From assembly GCF_025995235.1 (NCBI RefSeq), contig NZ_BAPT01000056.1, forward strand, positions 248,001 to 312,000: DNA of 64,000 nucleotides. The letters run 5' to 3'. Numbering within the stretch: the stretch's first letter is position 1; each line of letters starts with the position of its first letter. A program made the position numbers and the translations under genes. Shown piece by piece: positions 1-7,845 of this stretch. The notes beneath the pieces were generated by a model. That model was given only the letters and a program-made list of their open reading frames with translations. It had not been told where the DNA came from and ran no database searches. Source of the stretch: Ameyamaea chiangmaiensis. Its GTDB lineage: Bacteria > Pseudomonadota > Alphaproteobacteria > Acetobacterales > Acetobacteraceae.

Positions 1-323
1 TGTTCATCTTTGCATAGCGGTCCAGCGACATCCCCGATTGCAGGGCATCCTGAAGAAGCGCCAGCCTGCCTTCATCGGTCCAGCTTCTCCGCAGCCGCCC
101 GTCAATCGGTTCTCCCCAGGACCGAACTGCCAGGGGAGAAGGCTCGAGGGTCAGAAGTCCCATTCCTCGCTCCAGCTACGCCCGGCAGAACGAAGTGCAG
201 TTTCCGGGCCCAATGCCGAAGCGCCTTGGCGCTATATCCCCGCTGCTCATAAAATGCCTTCTGACCCAGGCCGCTCTCGGCATATTCCGTCAGCCGTGTG
301 CGCCACATGGCATCACGATCCAT
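1..323 (-). pseudogene. IS66-type TnpA-like fragment, apparently frameshifted, cut by the window edge
   Basis: A 73-residue reading frame starts at 323 and reads MDRDAMWRTRLTEYAESGLG then a QRGYSAKALRHWARKL-like stretch. This resembles the N-terminal helix-turn-helix part of IS66-type accessory (TnpA) proteins. It stops at 102. The shifted frame is open from an ATG at 163 down to base 1 and reads RRSWTDEGRLALLQDALQSG, like the second half of such proteins. The two parts would join into one protein if a single-base shift lay near 110-170, so this looks like a decayed element. Two overlapping short genes are an alternative. No terminal inverted repeats or transposase were visible, and the element may continue to the left. 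Confidence 0.5.
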
Positions 324-425
324 AACCCATCCTCACCGCCCATTCAGAGTCGGCAATGAAGGCACAAATCGGAAACATCCGCAGCGTGTCAGATCCGGAC
401 GCTTACCTTCCGGCGCACAGGCACG

Positions 426-460
426 AAAAAAGCCGAAGCGGTCACCCGCTTCGGCTTTTT
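426..460 (-). terminator. Rho-independent terminator of fdxA (usable on both strands)
   Basis: An 11-bp perfect stem, AGCCGAAGCGG (431-441) and its complement (446-456), encloses a 4-nt loop. Read on the minus strand it is followed by six T (A run 426-431), 27 bases after the fdxA stop. Read on plus it is followed by five T, so it could also block transcription from the left. Confidence 0.85.
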
Positions 461-482
461 GTCGCAACGGCGCAGGCGCGCC

Positions 483-815
483 TCAGTCCTTGTGAGGTTC
501 GGAGGACAGAAGCTCGCGCTTGTTGGGCTTGTCTTTCCAGTCCTCGGCGTCGGCTGGGGCCGTGCCCTTGCGGGTGATGTTGGGCCACAGGGCGGCATAT
601 TTGGCGTTCAGTTCGGCCCAGGACGCGGCGCTGTCGTCGCTGTCCGGCACGATTGCCTCGGCCGGGCACTCCGGCTCGCACACGCCGCAATCGATGCATT
701 CGTCGGGATTGATGACAAGGAAGTTCTCGCCCGCGTAAAAGCAGTCGACGGGGCACACTTCCACGCAGTCCATGAATTTGCAGCGGACGCAGTTCTCGGT
801 GACCACATAGGTCAT
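483..815 (-). CDS. fdxA: 7Fe-type ferredoxin FdxA
   Basis: Small bacterial-type ferredoxin of 110 residues that shuttles electrons in the cytoplasm. The start of the protein carries the 3Fe-4S pattern (CVRCKFMDCVEVCP) and the 4Fe-4S pattern CIDCGVCEPECP. The long C-terminal part with WPNITRKG is typical of the alphaproteobacterial FdxA group. There are two in-frame ATGs, at 821 and 815. GGAG at 822-825 lies six bases before the second and touches the first, so 815 is the better start, giving MTYVVTENC. It is the last gene of the minus-strand unit helicase, S4 protein, fdxA and ends at a strong terminator. In related genomes this unit is often followed by carD, which is not seen here. Confidence 0.95.
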   Translation of the reverse strand: MTYVVTENCVRCKFMDCVEVCPVDCFYAGENFLVINPDECIDCGVCEPECPAEAIVPDSDDSAASWAELNAKYAALWPNITRKGTAPADAEDWKDKPNKRELLSSEPHKD

Positions 816-929
816 GATCATCTCCGATTGTGATGATGGGGCGAGACGACGCCGCCCGAAACTTTAAACGCCGCACATATGCGGGGCTTTTGGCATGGTT
901 GCAACCCGATACAGGCGATTGCCGTACCG

Positions 930-1247
930 CTATGGCTCTTCGATCACACGATAGAGGGTCGCGGCTTCTGTGGCGCTTCCCCGGCGCGGGGCGATCGCGC
1001 GGACCTCCAGCACGCGGACCTGGCGGCGGTCCGCCGAGGGCAGCGTCACCACGTCCCCGGCGCGGACGCGCATGTGCGCCTTTTCCACGCGCTGACGATT
1101 GAGGCGCACATGGCCGCTCTCGGCGATGGCGGCGCATAATGCGCGGGTCCGCGCGACCCGTGCATGCCACAGCCACAGGTCGATGCGCTGTTCACCTGCG
1201 TCTCCGTCCGATGAGCCGTCGCCGCCGGGAGTGCCGCGACGGCTCAT
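930..1247 (-). CDS. S4-domain RNA-binding protein, Hsp15-like
   Basis: Protein of 105 residues with an S4 RNA-binding domain near residues 20-70 (RIDLWLWHARVARTRALC and a following NRQRVEKAHMRVRAGD stretch), the signature of heat-shock protein 15 (HslR), which binds stalled 50S subunits carrying tRNA. The N-terminal 18 residues are Gly/Asp/Ser-rich and probably disordered. The ATG overlaps the TGA of the upstream helicase gene (ATGA), so the two are translationally coupled. The same pairing with a Suv3-type helicase is common in alphaproteobacteria and suggests a shared role in RNA or ribosome metabolism, an inference from context. Confidence 0.85.
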   Translation of the reverse strand: MSRRGTPGGDGSSDGDAGEQRIDLWLWHARVARTRALCAAIAESGHVRLNRQRVEKAHMRVRAGDVVTLPSADRRQVRVLEVRAIAPRRGSATEAATLYRVIEEP

Positions 1248-3787
1248 TTCGCGGTGGCCTTGAGGGAGGCCAGCACCGCGAACGGGCCGTCCGGCGAGCG
1301 CGATCGCACAGGTGCCGACCGGCGTGCGGCGGCGGCTGAGCCGCCAGAACGCGGTGGCAGGACAAGCAGTGGATGGAGCGGGCCGTACACCCCCGGGCCA
1401 AGGGTCGTCTGGGCGGCCCGCGTCGGCAGCCCGAGCGCCTGGAGCGTATCGGCCAGACGCGCGGGCGGGATGGAGAGGCGCGAGGCGAGATCACGGCCGG
1501 GTGCCACGGGATGATGGGCCGAGCGGCGCGCGAGCTGTCCGGTGACGCGCTCCACCACGTCCAGCCGCAGCCATGTGGTCCCGGCGTCGACCCAGCCGAG
1601 CGCTGCCAGCAGACGCGCCTGCCGCGCGTCGTGTGGCGGGTCGATCGCCACCAGTCCTGGGGCAGGAAGTGCGGGGACCGGCCCGTGGGGATGGGTCTTC
1701 AGGCCGATCAGAAACGCGCGAAACAGGGCGGGCGCCGGCTTGAGTAATGCTGGCATGAAATAGGCACGGTAGCCGGTGACGATCCCGCGTGCCGTCAGGT
1801 CGGCACGCGCCGGAGGAGACAGCGGCATCTCGTCCCGCTCGCGCCGGACGACGCCGCCATGTTCAAGCAGCCGATGGGCGATGCCTCGCAGATCGCTGCG
1901 CGCGGCCACGGAGGCGTGCGCGTTGAACAGCGGTGCGAGACGCAGGTGCAGTACGTCGTCGAGGTAACGGCGTAGTCGGGCATGGATACGCGCACGCTGG
2001 TCGCCGTCCAGAAACGCGGTATCGATGACGTCAATGCGTGGATTGAGCAGTGTCTCGCCGGCATGAAGCCGGGCCAGCGGTGCATCTTCCCACAGGATCA
2101 GCCGGCGGTCGGTGTCGAGCGCGAAGCGAGTGTCCTCCGACTGCACCAGGCGGTTGAGGCGTCGGGGGATTTCGGCCTGCAGGGCCCGCCGCGCCGCCCG
2201 CAGCATCAGCCGTCGCTCATCTCCCTCCAGTGCCGTATCGGTCTCCAGGCCGAAGCCCACCATGCGTCCGACGGTATGCCCTTCGACCACGACGTTGTCG
2301 TGTCGGGTGACGGCGGCGAGCAGGGCGTCCTGCCCGTCCGCGTGATCCAGCCGGCGGATCAGCGTGGCGGCGCGGCGGTCGACGAAGCGTGCGATCAGAC
2401 GTTCGTGCAGGGTGTCGGACAGCTTGTCCTCGATCTCGCGCGTGCGGGCCTGCCAGTGCGGGGCGTCGACCATCCAGTCCAGCCGCGCGGTCAGATAGGC
2501 ACACACTCGCACGCCCAGCAGACGTTGCATCAGCGTGTCGATGTCGCCCTCGGGCCGGTCGAGACTGTCGATCTGCTGCGCCAGCCAGGGCATCGGCAGA
2601 TGGCCGTCGCGCAGGACGGACAGAAAGACGCGGGCGCACAGCCGCTCGTGGCTGTCATCGCCGATCTTGCGGAAGTCGGGGATCTGGCACGTCTCCCACA
2701 GCAGCCGCACCGCGCGGCGGTCGCGGCAGGCAGCGCGGACCTCGGCATCGCCACCCAGCGCCTCCAGGGTCAGGACGTCGCTGGCGACGCGTCCCGGCAC
2801 CAGCCCGCGCGCGGGAGGAGGGCGGTTCAGGCTCGCCAGAAGAGTCGCGGTAGAGGTGAAATCCAGTGCCGCGTTGCGCCACGCAAGGTGATCGAGCGGA
2901 TCGAAGCGATGCGTTTCCACGGCCTCCACCAGCGCGCCATCCAGCGGCGGGCAGTCGGCGGTCGTGCCGAAGGTGCCGTCGCGCATGCCGCGCCCCGCGC
3001 GCCCGGCGATCTGGGCGATTTCGGGCGCTGTCAGGCGGCGTGGGCGGCTGCCGTCGAATTTCGACAGGCCGGCGAACGCCACATGATCGACGTCCATGTT
3101 CAGGCCCATCCCGATCGCGTCAGTCGCGACCAGATAATCGACCTCCTTGTTCTGGTACAGCTCCACCTGTGCGTTGCGGGTCCGAGGGGACAACTGGCCC
3201 ATCACCACCGCGCAGCCGCCGCGTCGGCGCCGCACGGCCTCGGCAATGGCGTACACCTCGGCGGCGGAGAAGGCGACGATGGCGCTGCGCGGCGGCAGTT
3301 TCAGCAGGCGTGTCGCGCCGGTGTGGGTCAGAGTGGACAGGCGGGGGCGCGTGTCGATCGTGATACCCGGCACGAGGCACTGCAGGAGCGGGCGGATCGT
3401 CTCCGCGCCGAGGAACAGCGTTTCGACCATGCCGCGTGCGTTCAGCAGCCGGTCGGTGAACACGTGGCCCCGGTCCGGATCGGCGCAGAGCTGGATCTCG
3501 TCGACCGCCATGAATTCGACCGGTCGGTCGAGCGGCATGGCCTCGACGGTGCAGGCATACCAGCGCGCCCCGGCGGGGATGATCTTTTCCTCGCCCGTGA
3601 TCAGGGCGACGGCCCCCGCGCCTTTCTGGGCGACCATGCGGTCGTAGTTCTCGCGCGCGAGAAGTCGCAGCGGAAAACCGATCATGCCGGAACGGTGGGC
3701 AAGCAGCCGCTCGATGGCCAGATGGGTCTTGCCTGTGTTGGTCGAGCCGAGCACCGCGCGGACCCGGCTTGGAAATGCTGAACCCAT
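1244..3787 (-). CDS. Suv3-like DExH-box RNA helicase
   Basis: Superfamily 2 helicase of about 847 residues, related to mitochondrial SUV3. Walker A is GSTNTGKTH near residues 14-22, motif II is VDEIQ, and motif VI lies in the segment IAQIAGRAGRG. Between them ATDAIGMGLN matches helicase motif V. The frame stays open upstream to 4228, but that part would overlap the divergent aminopeptidase gene. The ATG at 3785-3787 puts Walker A at the usual place, so it is preferred. The region after the helicase core matches the Suv3 C-terminal part, and the Arg-rich tail is low complexity. Likely role: RNA unwinding in decay or ribosome metabolism. First gene of the minus-strand unit. Confidence 0.9.
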   Translation of the reverse strand: MGSAFPSRVRAVLGSTNTGKTHLAIERLLAHRSGMIGFPLRLLARENYDRMVAQKGAGAVALITGEEKIIPAGARWYACTVEAMPLDRPVEFMAVDEIQLCADPDRGHVFTDRLLNARGMVETLFLGAETIRPLLQCLVPGITIDTRPRLSTLTHTGATRLLKLPPRSAIVAFSAAEVYAIAEAVRRRRGGCAVVMGQLSPRTRNAQVELYQNKEVDYLVATDAIGMGLNMDVDHVAFAGLSKFDGSRPRRLTAPEIAQIAGRAGRGMRDGTFGTTADCPPLDGALVEAVETHRFDPLDHLAWRNAALDFTSTATLLASLNRPPPARGLVPGRVASDVLTLEALGGDAEVRAACRDRRAVRLLWETCQIPDFRKIGDDSHERLCARVFLSVLRDGHLPMPWLAQQIDSLDRPEGDIDTLMQRLLGVRVCAYLTARLDWMVDAPHWQARTREIEDKLSDTLHERLIARFVDRRAATLIRRLDHADGQDALLAAVTRHDNVVVEGHTVGRMVGFGLETDTALEGDERRLMLRAARRALQAEIPRRLNRLVQSEDTRFALDTDRRLILWEDAPLARLHAGETLLNPRIDVIDTAFLDGDQRARIHARLRRYLDDVLHLRLAPLFNAHASVAARSDLRGIAHRLLEHGGVVRRERDEMPLSPPARADLTARGIVTGYRAYFMPALLKPAPALFRAFLIGLKTHPHGPVPALPAPGLVAIDPPHDARQARLLAALGWVDAGTTWLRLDVVERVTGQLARRSAHHPVAPGRDLASRLSIPPARLADTLQALGLPTRAAQTTLGPGVYGPLHPLLVLPPRSGGSAAAARRSAPVRSRSPDGPFAVLASLKATAK

Positions 3788-3881
3788 GCCTTCATGCTTG
3801 TCTGGCGCAAGACCAAATGCAAGAGCGAAGGAAGGCTGGACCATCGCGCTGGCCGGAAGACGACACGAAGGACGCTCTCCC

Positions 3882-5312
3882 ATGGCACAAAGTGCATTGA
3901 AATGTCTGACTCCCGCCGCCCGCAGCCGTAAGGCGCGCACGGTCCACGCCCTGCACGATGCCGGGTCAGACGCCCTGGCGGCGCTGTTCGGTGCCGGGGC
4001 AGCGGCGTTCGTGCAGGGGAACGGATTCGCGGGCAAGCGGGGGGAGGTGGCGCTGGTGCCTGGTCCCGAGGGCGTCGCCGCGGCGGTTCTGGCGCTGGGG
4101 CCGGAGCGGCCGGGACGGCGCGATCCGCTGCCGTTCGGGGCCCTGCCGCAGCGTCTGCCCGAGGGCGACTGGCGCGTCGCGGCGCCGGAGACGGTCGCGT
4201 TCGACGATGTGGTTCTGGGCTGGTGCATGGGGGCCTACGGCTTTGCGGCCGAGGGAACGCAAAGGGCGAGGCGCGCGCCGGCGCGGCTGAGTGTTCCGGC
4301 CCGCAAGGGAGAGTTGGGCGTCGCCCTGGCCGAGGCGGTCTATCTGGGGCGGGACCTGGTCAACGCGCCGCCCAATGCGCTGGGGCCCGAGGAACTGGCC
4401 AAGGCGGCGCGCGGGGCTCTTTCGGCGCTCGGGGCCCAGGTGACGTTGATCAAGGGGACCGCGTTGGCACGTGCGTATCCGATGCTGGCCCATGTCGGCG
4501 CGGGGTCGGAGCGCGGGGCGCGAGTGGTCGTGGCGCGCTGGCAGGGCAGCCGCGCGGGTGCGGGTGCGCCGCTGTTGTCGCTGGTGGGCAAGGGCGTGTG
4601 CTTCGACACGGGCGGTTATGACATCAAACCCGCCGCCGGCATGCTGAAGATGAAAAAAGATATGGGCGGCGCGGCGCTGATGCTTGCTCTGGCGCATGTG
4701 ATCATGGCGCGCGACCTGCCGATTCGTCTGGAGGTGCGTCTGGGATGTGTGGAGAACAGCATCTCGGGCGCGGCCATGCGCCCGTCCGATGTGGTGCGGA
4801 CGCGTTCCGGACGGACGGTGGAGATCGGCAACACAGACGCCGAGGGCCGGCTGGTGTTGTGCGACCTGCTGACCGAGGCGTGCGAGGCGCGGCCTGACCT
4901 GCTGCTGGATGCGGCGACCCTGACGGGTGCGGCGCGTGTGGCGCTTGGGCCTGACCTGCCGGCCCTGTTCAGTAACGATGACGCGCTGGCGCAGGCGATT
5001 CTGTCCGCCGGCGACTCGTGGTCCGACCCCCTGTGGCGGCTGCCTTTGCATCAGGAGTACGGCGACTGGATGCGCAGCACGATCGCGGACGTGTCGAATG
5101 TGTCCTCCAGGCCCTTCGCGGGGGCGGTGACGGCAGCCCTGTTTCTTGAAATTTTTGTTACGGCAGGTACGCGCTGGGCACATGTCGACACCTATGCCTG
5201 GAACGATAATGCCCGATTTGCACGGCCCGAGGGCGGTGAAACGCCTAGTTTGCGGGCACTTTTCGATGCGATATTGAAAATTTTTCATCTGACTAACGGG
5301 TCAGGTTCATGA
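3882..5312 (+). CDS. Leucyl aminopeptidase family protein (peptidase M17)
   Basis: Cytoplasmic two-metal aminopeptidase of 476 residues. The catalytic domain carries GKGVCFDTGGYDIKP (metal ligands K237 and D242), KKDMGG (D260) and NTDAEGR (D319, E321, catalytic R323). The wording DTGGYDIKP rather than DSGG places it in the smaller PepB-like subgroup. The ATG at 3882 gives a normal N-terminal domain and leaves a 94-bp region shared with the divergent helicase. The last dozen residues come from noticeably AT-richer DNA. No partner genes adjoin it, so a general peptide-turnover role is most likely. Confidence 0.93.
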   Translation: MAQSALKCLTPAARSRKARTVHALHDAGSDALAALFGAGAAAFVQGNGFAGKRGEVALVPGPEGVAAAVLALGPERPGRRDPLPFGALPQRLPEGDWRVAAPETVAFDDVVLGWCMGAYGFAAEGTQRARRAPARLSVPARKGELGVALAEAVYLGRDLVNAPPNALGPEELAKAARGALSALGAQVTLIKGTALARAYPMLAHVGAGSERGARVVVARWQGSRAGAGAPLLSLVGKGVCFDTGGYDIKPAAGMLKMKKDMGGAALMLALAHVIMARDLPIRLEVRLGCVENSISGAAMRPSDVVRTRSGRTVEIGNTDAEGRLVLCDLLTEACEARPDLLLDAATLTGAARVALGPDLPALFSNDDALAQAILSAGDSWSDPLWRLPLHQEYGDWMRSTIADVSNVSSRPFAGAVTAALFLEIFVTAGTRWAHVDTYAWNDNARFARPEGGETPSLRALFDAILKIFHLTNGSGS

Positions 5313-5475
5313 CAAACGATATCGAGATTGAACTAATTTCGGTAAAAGCACTTATCAAGGTCGTAACGACCGCCTATATGAACGGTCACCAATTAATCTG
5401 TATGTGCTTAAAAAAAGGGCACGCTACGAACGCGGCGCCGTGCAGCGTTCGAATATCCAAGACAGGAGTTTTCCT

Positions 5476-5895
5476 ATGGCCCATCCCAATGCCGCGAGCG
5501 ACCATCTGGTCGGCACACTGCGCGATACCATTGTCTCGACCGTCCGTCGCGATGGCCCTGACCTTTCGGCCCGTCAGCTGGCCGTGTTCCTGACCTGCTA
5601 TCTTGAGGACGGCGCGCACACGGTCCGCGGTCTCGCCGCGGCGCTGAACGTGTCCAAGCCCGCCATCACCCGCGCCCTCGACCGCCTGGGCGAACTCGAC
5701 CTGGCACGCCGCAAGGTGGACCCGATGGACCGCCGCTCGGTTCTGGTCCAGCGCACGCTCAAGGGCGCTGCCATGCTGCGTGAGCTGCGTTCGGTCATGG
5801 TCGAGGCGGCGTCCGCCAACGCTCCGAAAGCTGCCAACACGTCCAAGGCGGCTCCGGCCCCGGTGTCGGCCGCCCGTCGCCGCGCTGCCGGCTGA
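5476..5895 (+). CDS. MarR-type winged-helix transcriptional regulator
   Basis: Protein of 139 residues. The centre (LSARQLAVFLTCYL, HTVRGLAAALNVSKPAITRA, and a wing around RKVDPMDRRS) is a winged helix-turn-helix of the MarR kind. The C-terminus is Ala/Lys/Pro-rich. AGGAG at 5464-5468 lies seven bases before the ATG at 5476, which decides the start over an ATG-like codon at 5404. It stands alone, followed by an 18-bp-stem terminator. Ligand and target are unknown. Similar single-copy genes are widespread in Acetobacteraceae, as far as I can recall. Confidence 0.85.
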   Translation: MAHPNAASDHLVGTLRDTIVSTVRRDGPDLSARQLAVFLTCYLEDGAHTVRGLAAALNVSKPAITRALDRLGELDLARRKVDPMDRRSVLVQRTLKGAAMLRELRSVMVEAASANAPKAANTSKAAPAPVSAARRRAAG

Positions 5896-5940
5896 CGCCA
5901 TCGGGGCGTGCGTCATGCGCCCCGTCGCGACGGACTGACC

Positions 5941-5990
5941 AACACGACGACCCGCCGCAAGCCACTGCTCGCGGCGGGTCGTCGTGTTTT
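5941..5990 (+). terminator. Terminator after the MarR-type gene
   Basis: Perfect 18-bp inverted repeat, AACACGACGACCCGCCGC (5941-5958) with its complement at 5971-5988, separated by a 12-nt loop and ending in TTTT. This is the longest perfect stem noticed in the window. Confidence 0.85.
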
Positions 5991-6268
5991 AGCCCCAGTA
6001 TACCGCTCAAGCGGCCGTTCTCGGTACGAACGGTCGAGAACAGGTCCCGGCGGAAATGTGTCGTCACGGGCACAAAAACACCTCTTTTTTTATTCTTCCT
6101 CCGTGCATCGGTTCGATGTGTCGCCGCGTTATACAAACCGCTGCCCGATCCGAGTGCCGGACCGTGCAAGAGACGGCCCGCCGGAATGACGGGCTGGTGT
6201 CGAGAGTTCAGCAGACCGGGGCCATAGGCCGCCGATGCCGGTGCCCGCTCTGCTTGGAGGAGGAAGAG
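5991..6268. other. Intergenic stretch without a supported gene
   Basis: Between the terminator and the small secreted protein there is a short inverted repeat TTCTCG/CGAGAA and a T-rich patch near 6079-6090. Open frames run through it toward 6724 but have no ribosome site. It probably holds the promoter and leader of the next gene, though no convincing -35/-10 pair was seen. Confidence 0.4.
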
Positions 6269-6724
6269 ATGATGAAGTTTTCCACGATCGCCGCTGCCAC
6301 TTTGATGACCGTCGCTACCGCGGCACCGCTGGGAATGAGCGCCCGTGCCGAAGACGCGCTGGGGACACCGGCGGGCAAGGTGACGCTGACCGTGAAGTCG
6401 GCCGATGTGGGCGTGGGCTACACGTGGGGTGAGGGCACGCTGCGTTATGGCCATCACACCTATCATTTCACGGTCAAGGGCGGCACGATCGCGGCCGTCG
6501 GCTATTCCAAGGTCATCGGAACGGGAACCGTGTACAACCTGTCTCACCTGCGTGATTTCGACGGCACCTACGCCGCCGTGAATGGCGAGGCGACGGCGGG
6601 CGACGGTCTCGGCGGCCAGGTTTTGAAGAACGGCAACGGCGTCGCGATCAAGATCGAGACCGTGTCCAAGGGCGCCCGTCTGGCGGCCGCCGCTCAGGGT
6701 ATCGAACTGACGATCAAGAACTGA
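6269..6724 (+). CDS. Small secreted protein of unknown function
   Basis: Protein of 151 residues with a clear Sec signal peptide (MMKFSTIAAATLMTVATAAP, likely cut after ARA near residue 27). The mature part is rich in Gly and beta-branched residues (VGVGYTWGEGTLRYGHHTYH, later NGNGVAIKIE and GIELTIK), suggesting a compact beta-sheet protein in the periplasm or outside the cell. I recognise the general pattern from small secreted proteins in other Proteobacteria but cannot name a function. GGAGGAGG at 6256-6263 precedes two adjacent ATGs (6269 and 6272); either may be used. It is flanked by a convergent polysaccharide gene, so it is probably transcribed alone. Confidence 0.75.
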   Translation: MMKFSTIAAATLMTVATAAPLGMSARAEDALGTPAGKVTLTVKSADVGVGYTWGEGTLRYGHHTYHFTVKGGTIAAVGYSKVIGTGTVYNLSHLRDFDGTYAAVNGEATAGDGLGGQVLKNGNGVAIKIETVSKGARLAAAAQGIELTIKN

Positions 6725-6758
6725 CCTGATCGACGGGTCCGGGGGCAGCGCGGCCGCG

Positions 6759-7766
6759 TTACCACGCGGTCGTCAGCGTCCTCCGGGCCTGTCGGCACAC
6801 GACGGCCGTCCAGAGCGGCAGTGGCACCAGTGCTGCGAGCGTGGCGTGAAGCGGGCTAAGGGTTGCGGCACACCACGCGCCCCATGCACTTATCACCCAA
6901 TACAGACCTGTCACCGTCGTCGCGGGCAAAAGGCTGCGCTGCGCGAGCTGATACAGATGCCCGCGATGGGCCTGCATCAGCGCGTCTCCGGCGAGCGCGC
7001 GTCGCACGAGCGTGAAGGCGACGTCATACAGCACGATCCCGAGGGCCAGAGCGGCGGGCAGCAGCCCCAGGCCGTGATCGTCGGGGCGTAGCGCCTGCAG
7101 AGCCATCGCGCCGAGGGCAAGCGCCACGCCCTGGCTGCCGACATCCCCCATGAAAATGCGTGCGCGTGGAAAATTGAACGGCAGAAAGCCGAGTATGCCG
7201 GCACTCAGCGCCGTGGCCTCGACGATCAGGGTGGGGGTGGGCGCGCACCATGCGATGGCAAACGCGCCGATGGCGCAACAGCCCGCGGCCAGACCGTTCA
7301 GTCCGTCAATGAAATTCACGGCGTTGGTGACGAACATGAGCCAGAGGAACGAGACGAGGAATGGGCCGGGGGCCAGTGGCGCGCAGGCCAGCGCCACGAT
7401 CACGGAACACGCCGCCTGCGCGGCGAGCTTGGTCGTCGCGGGCCACTGATGGACATCGTCCAGCCACGACACCACCGAGAGCGCCGCCACGGCAAGGAGC
7501 ATGACCGCCACCGAAGGCGGAAGTGTCAGGCCCAAGGCGGGATGCAGCAACACCGCGCCGGTCACGAGTGCCGCTATGATGCCGACACCGCCGCCTTTTG
7601 GCGTCGGACGAGTGTGGGAACTGCGCTCCACCGGGTGGTCGAGGACCGCGATCCGGATCATCCGCCGCACCAGCAGGGCCGACAATGCCGCGCCGAGCAG
7701 CGCTCCGATGCCCAATATCGCCGGGGCATGAACGGGCAGCGTGGAAGAGGGGATGGATGCGGGCAT
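6759..7766 (-). CDS. WecA/MraY-type undecaprenyl-phosphate sugar-1-phosphate transferase
   Basis: Polytopic membrane protein of 335 residues in the polyprenyl-phosphate HexNAc/MurNAc phosphotransferase family. Diagnostic motifs are the SSHTRPTPKGGG segment near residue 50, SWLDD, NAVNFIDGLNGLA and ARIFMGDVGSQG. Members of this family place the first sugar phosphate on the lipid carrier for O-antigen or exopolysaccharide. It is distinct from the window's MraY (30530-31627), which has the HHHFEK motif that is absent here. It is divergent from the WbpM-type dehydratase gene 79 bp away, and the two probably supply one surface glycan. The sugar cannot be read from sequence. Confidence 0.9.
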   Translation of the reverse strand: MPASIPSSTLPVHAPAILGIGALLGAALSALLVRRMIRIAVLDHPVERSSHTRPTPKGGGVGIIAALVTGAVLLHPALGLTLPPSVAVMLLAVAALSVVSWLDDVHQWPATTKLAAQAACSVIVALACAPLAPGPFLVSFLWLMFVTNAVNFIDGLNGLAAGCCAIGAFAIAWCAPTPTLIVEATALSAGILGFLPFNFPRARIFMGDVGSQGVALALGAMALQALRPDDHGLGLLPAALALGIVLYDVAFTLVRRALAGDALMQAHRGHLYQLAQRSLLPATTVTGLYWVISAWGAWCAATLSPLHATLAALVPLPLWTAVVCRQARRTLTTAW

Positions 7767-7845
7767 GGCCGGTGTTACAATCCGTGCGCCGGGACGGGTG
7801 TGACGCGATCTGGCTTTTCTTCGGCTACGCTATAGGGTCACGGCC

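Noticed and set aside
1982..3781. 599-codon open frame on plus, antisense to the Suv3-like helicase
   Set aside because: Shadow frame from high GC. Composition is Arg/Gln/Ala-rich with no domain, while the opposite strand has clear helicase motifs.
5345..5412. AAGCAC/GTGCTT inverted repeat before the MarR-type gene
   Set aside because: Only six base pairs with a 50-base spacer, and the T run would be on the minus strand where no gene needs it.
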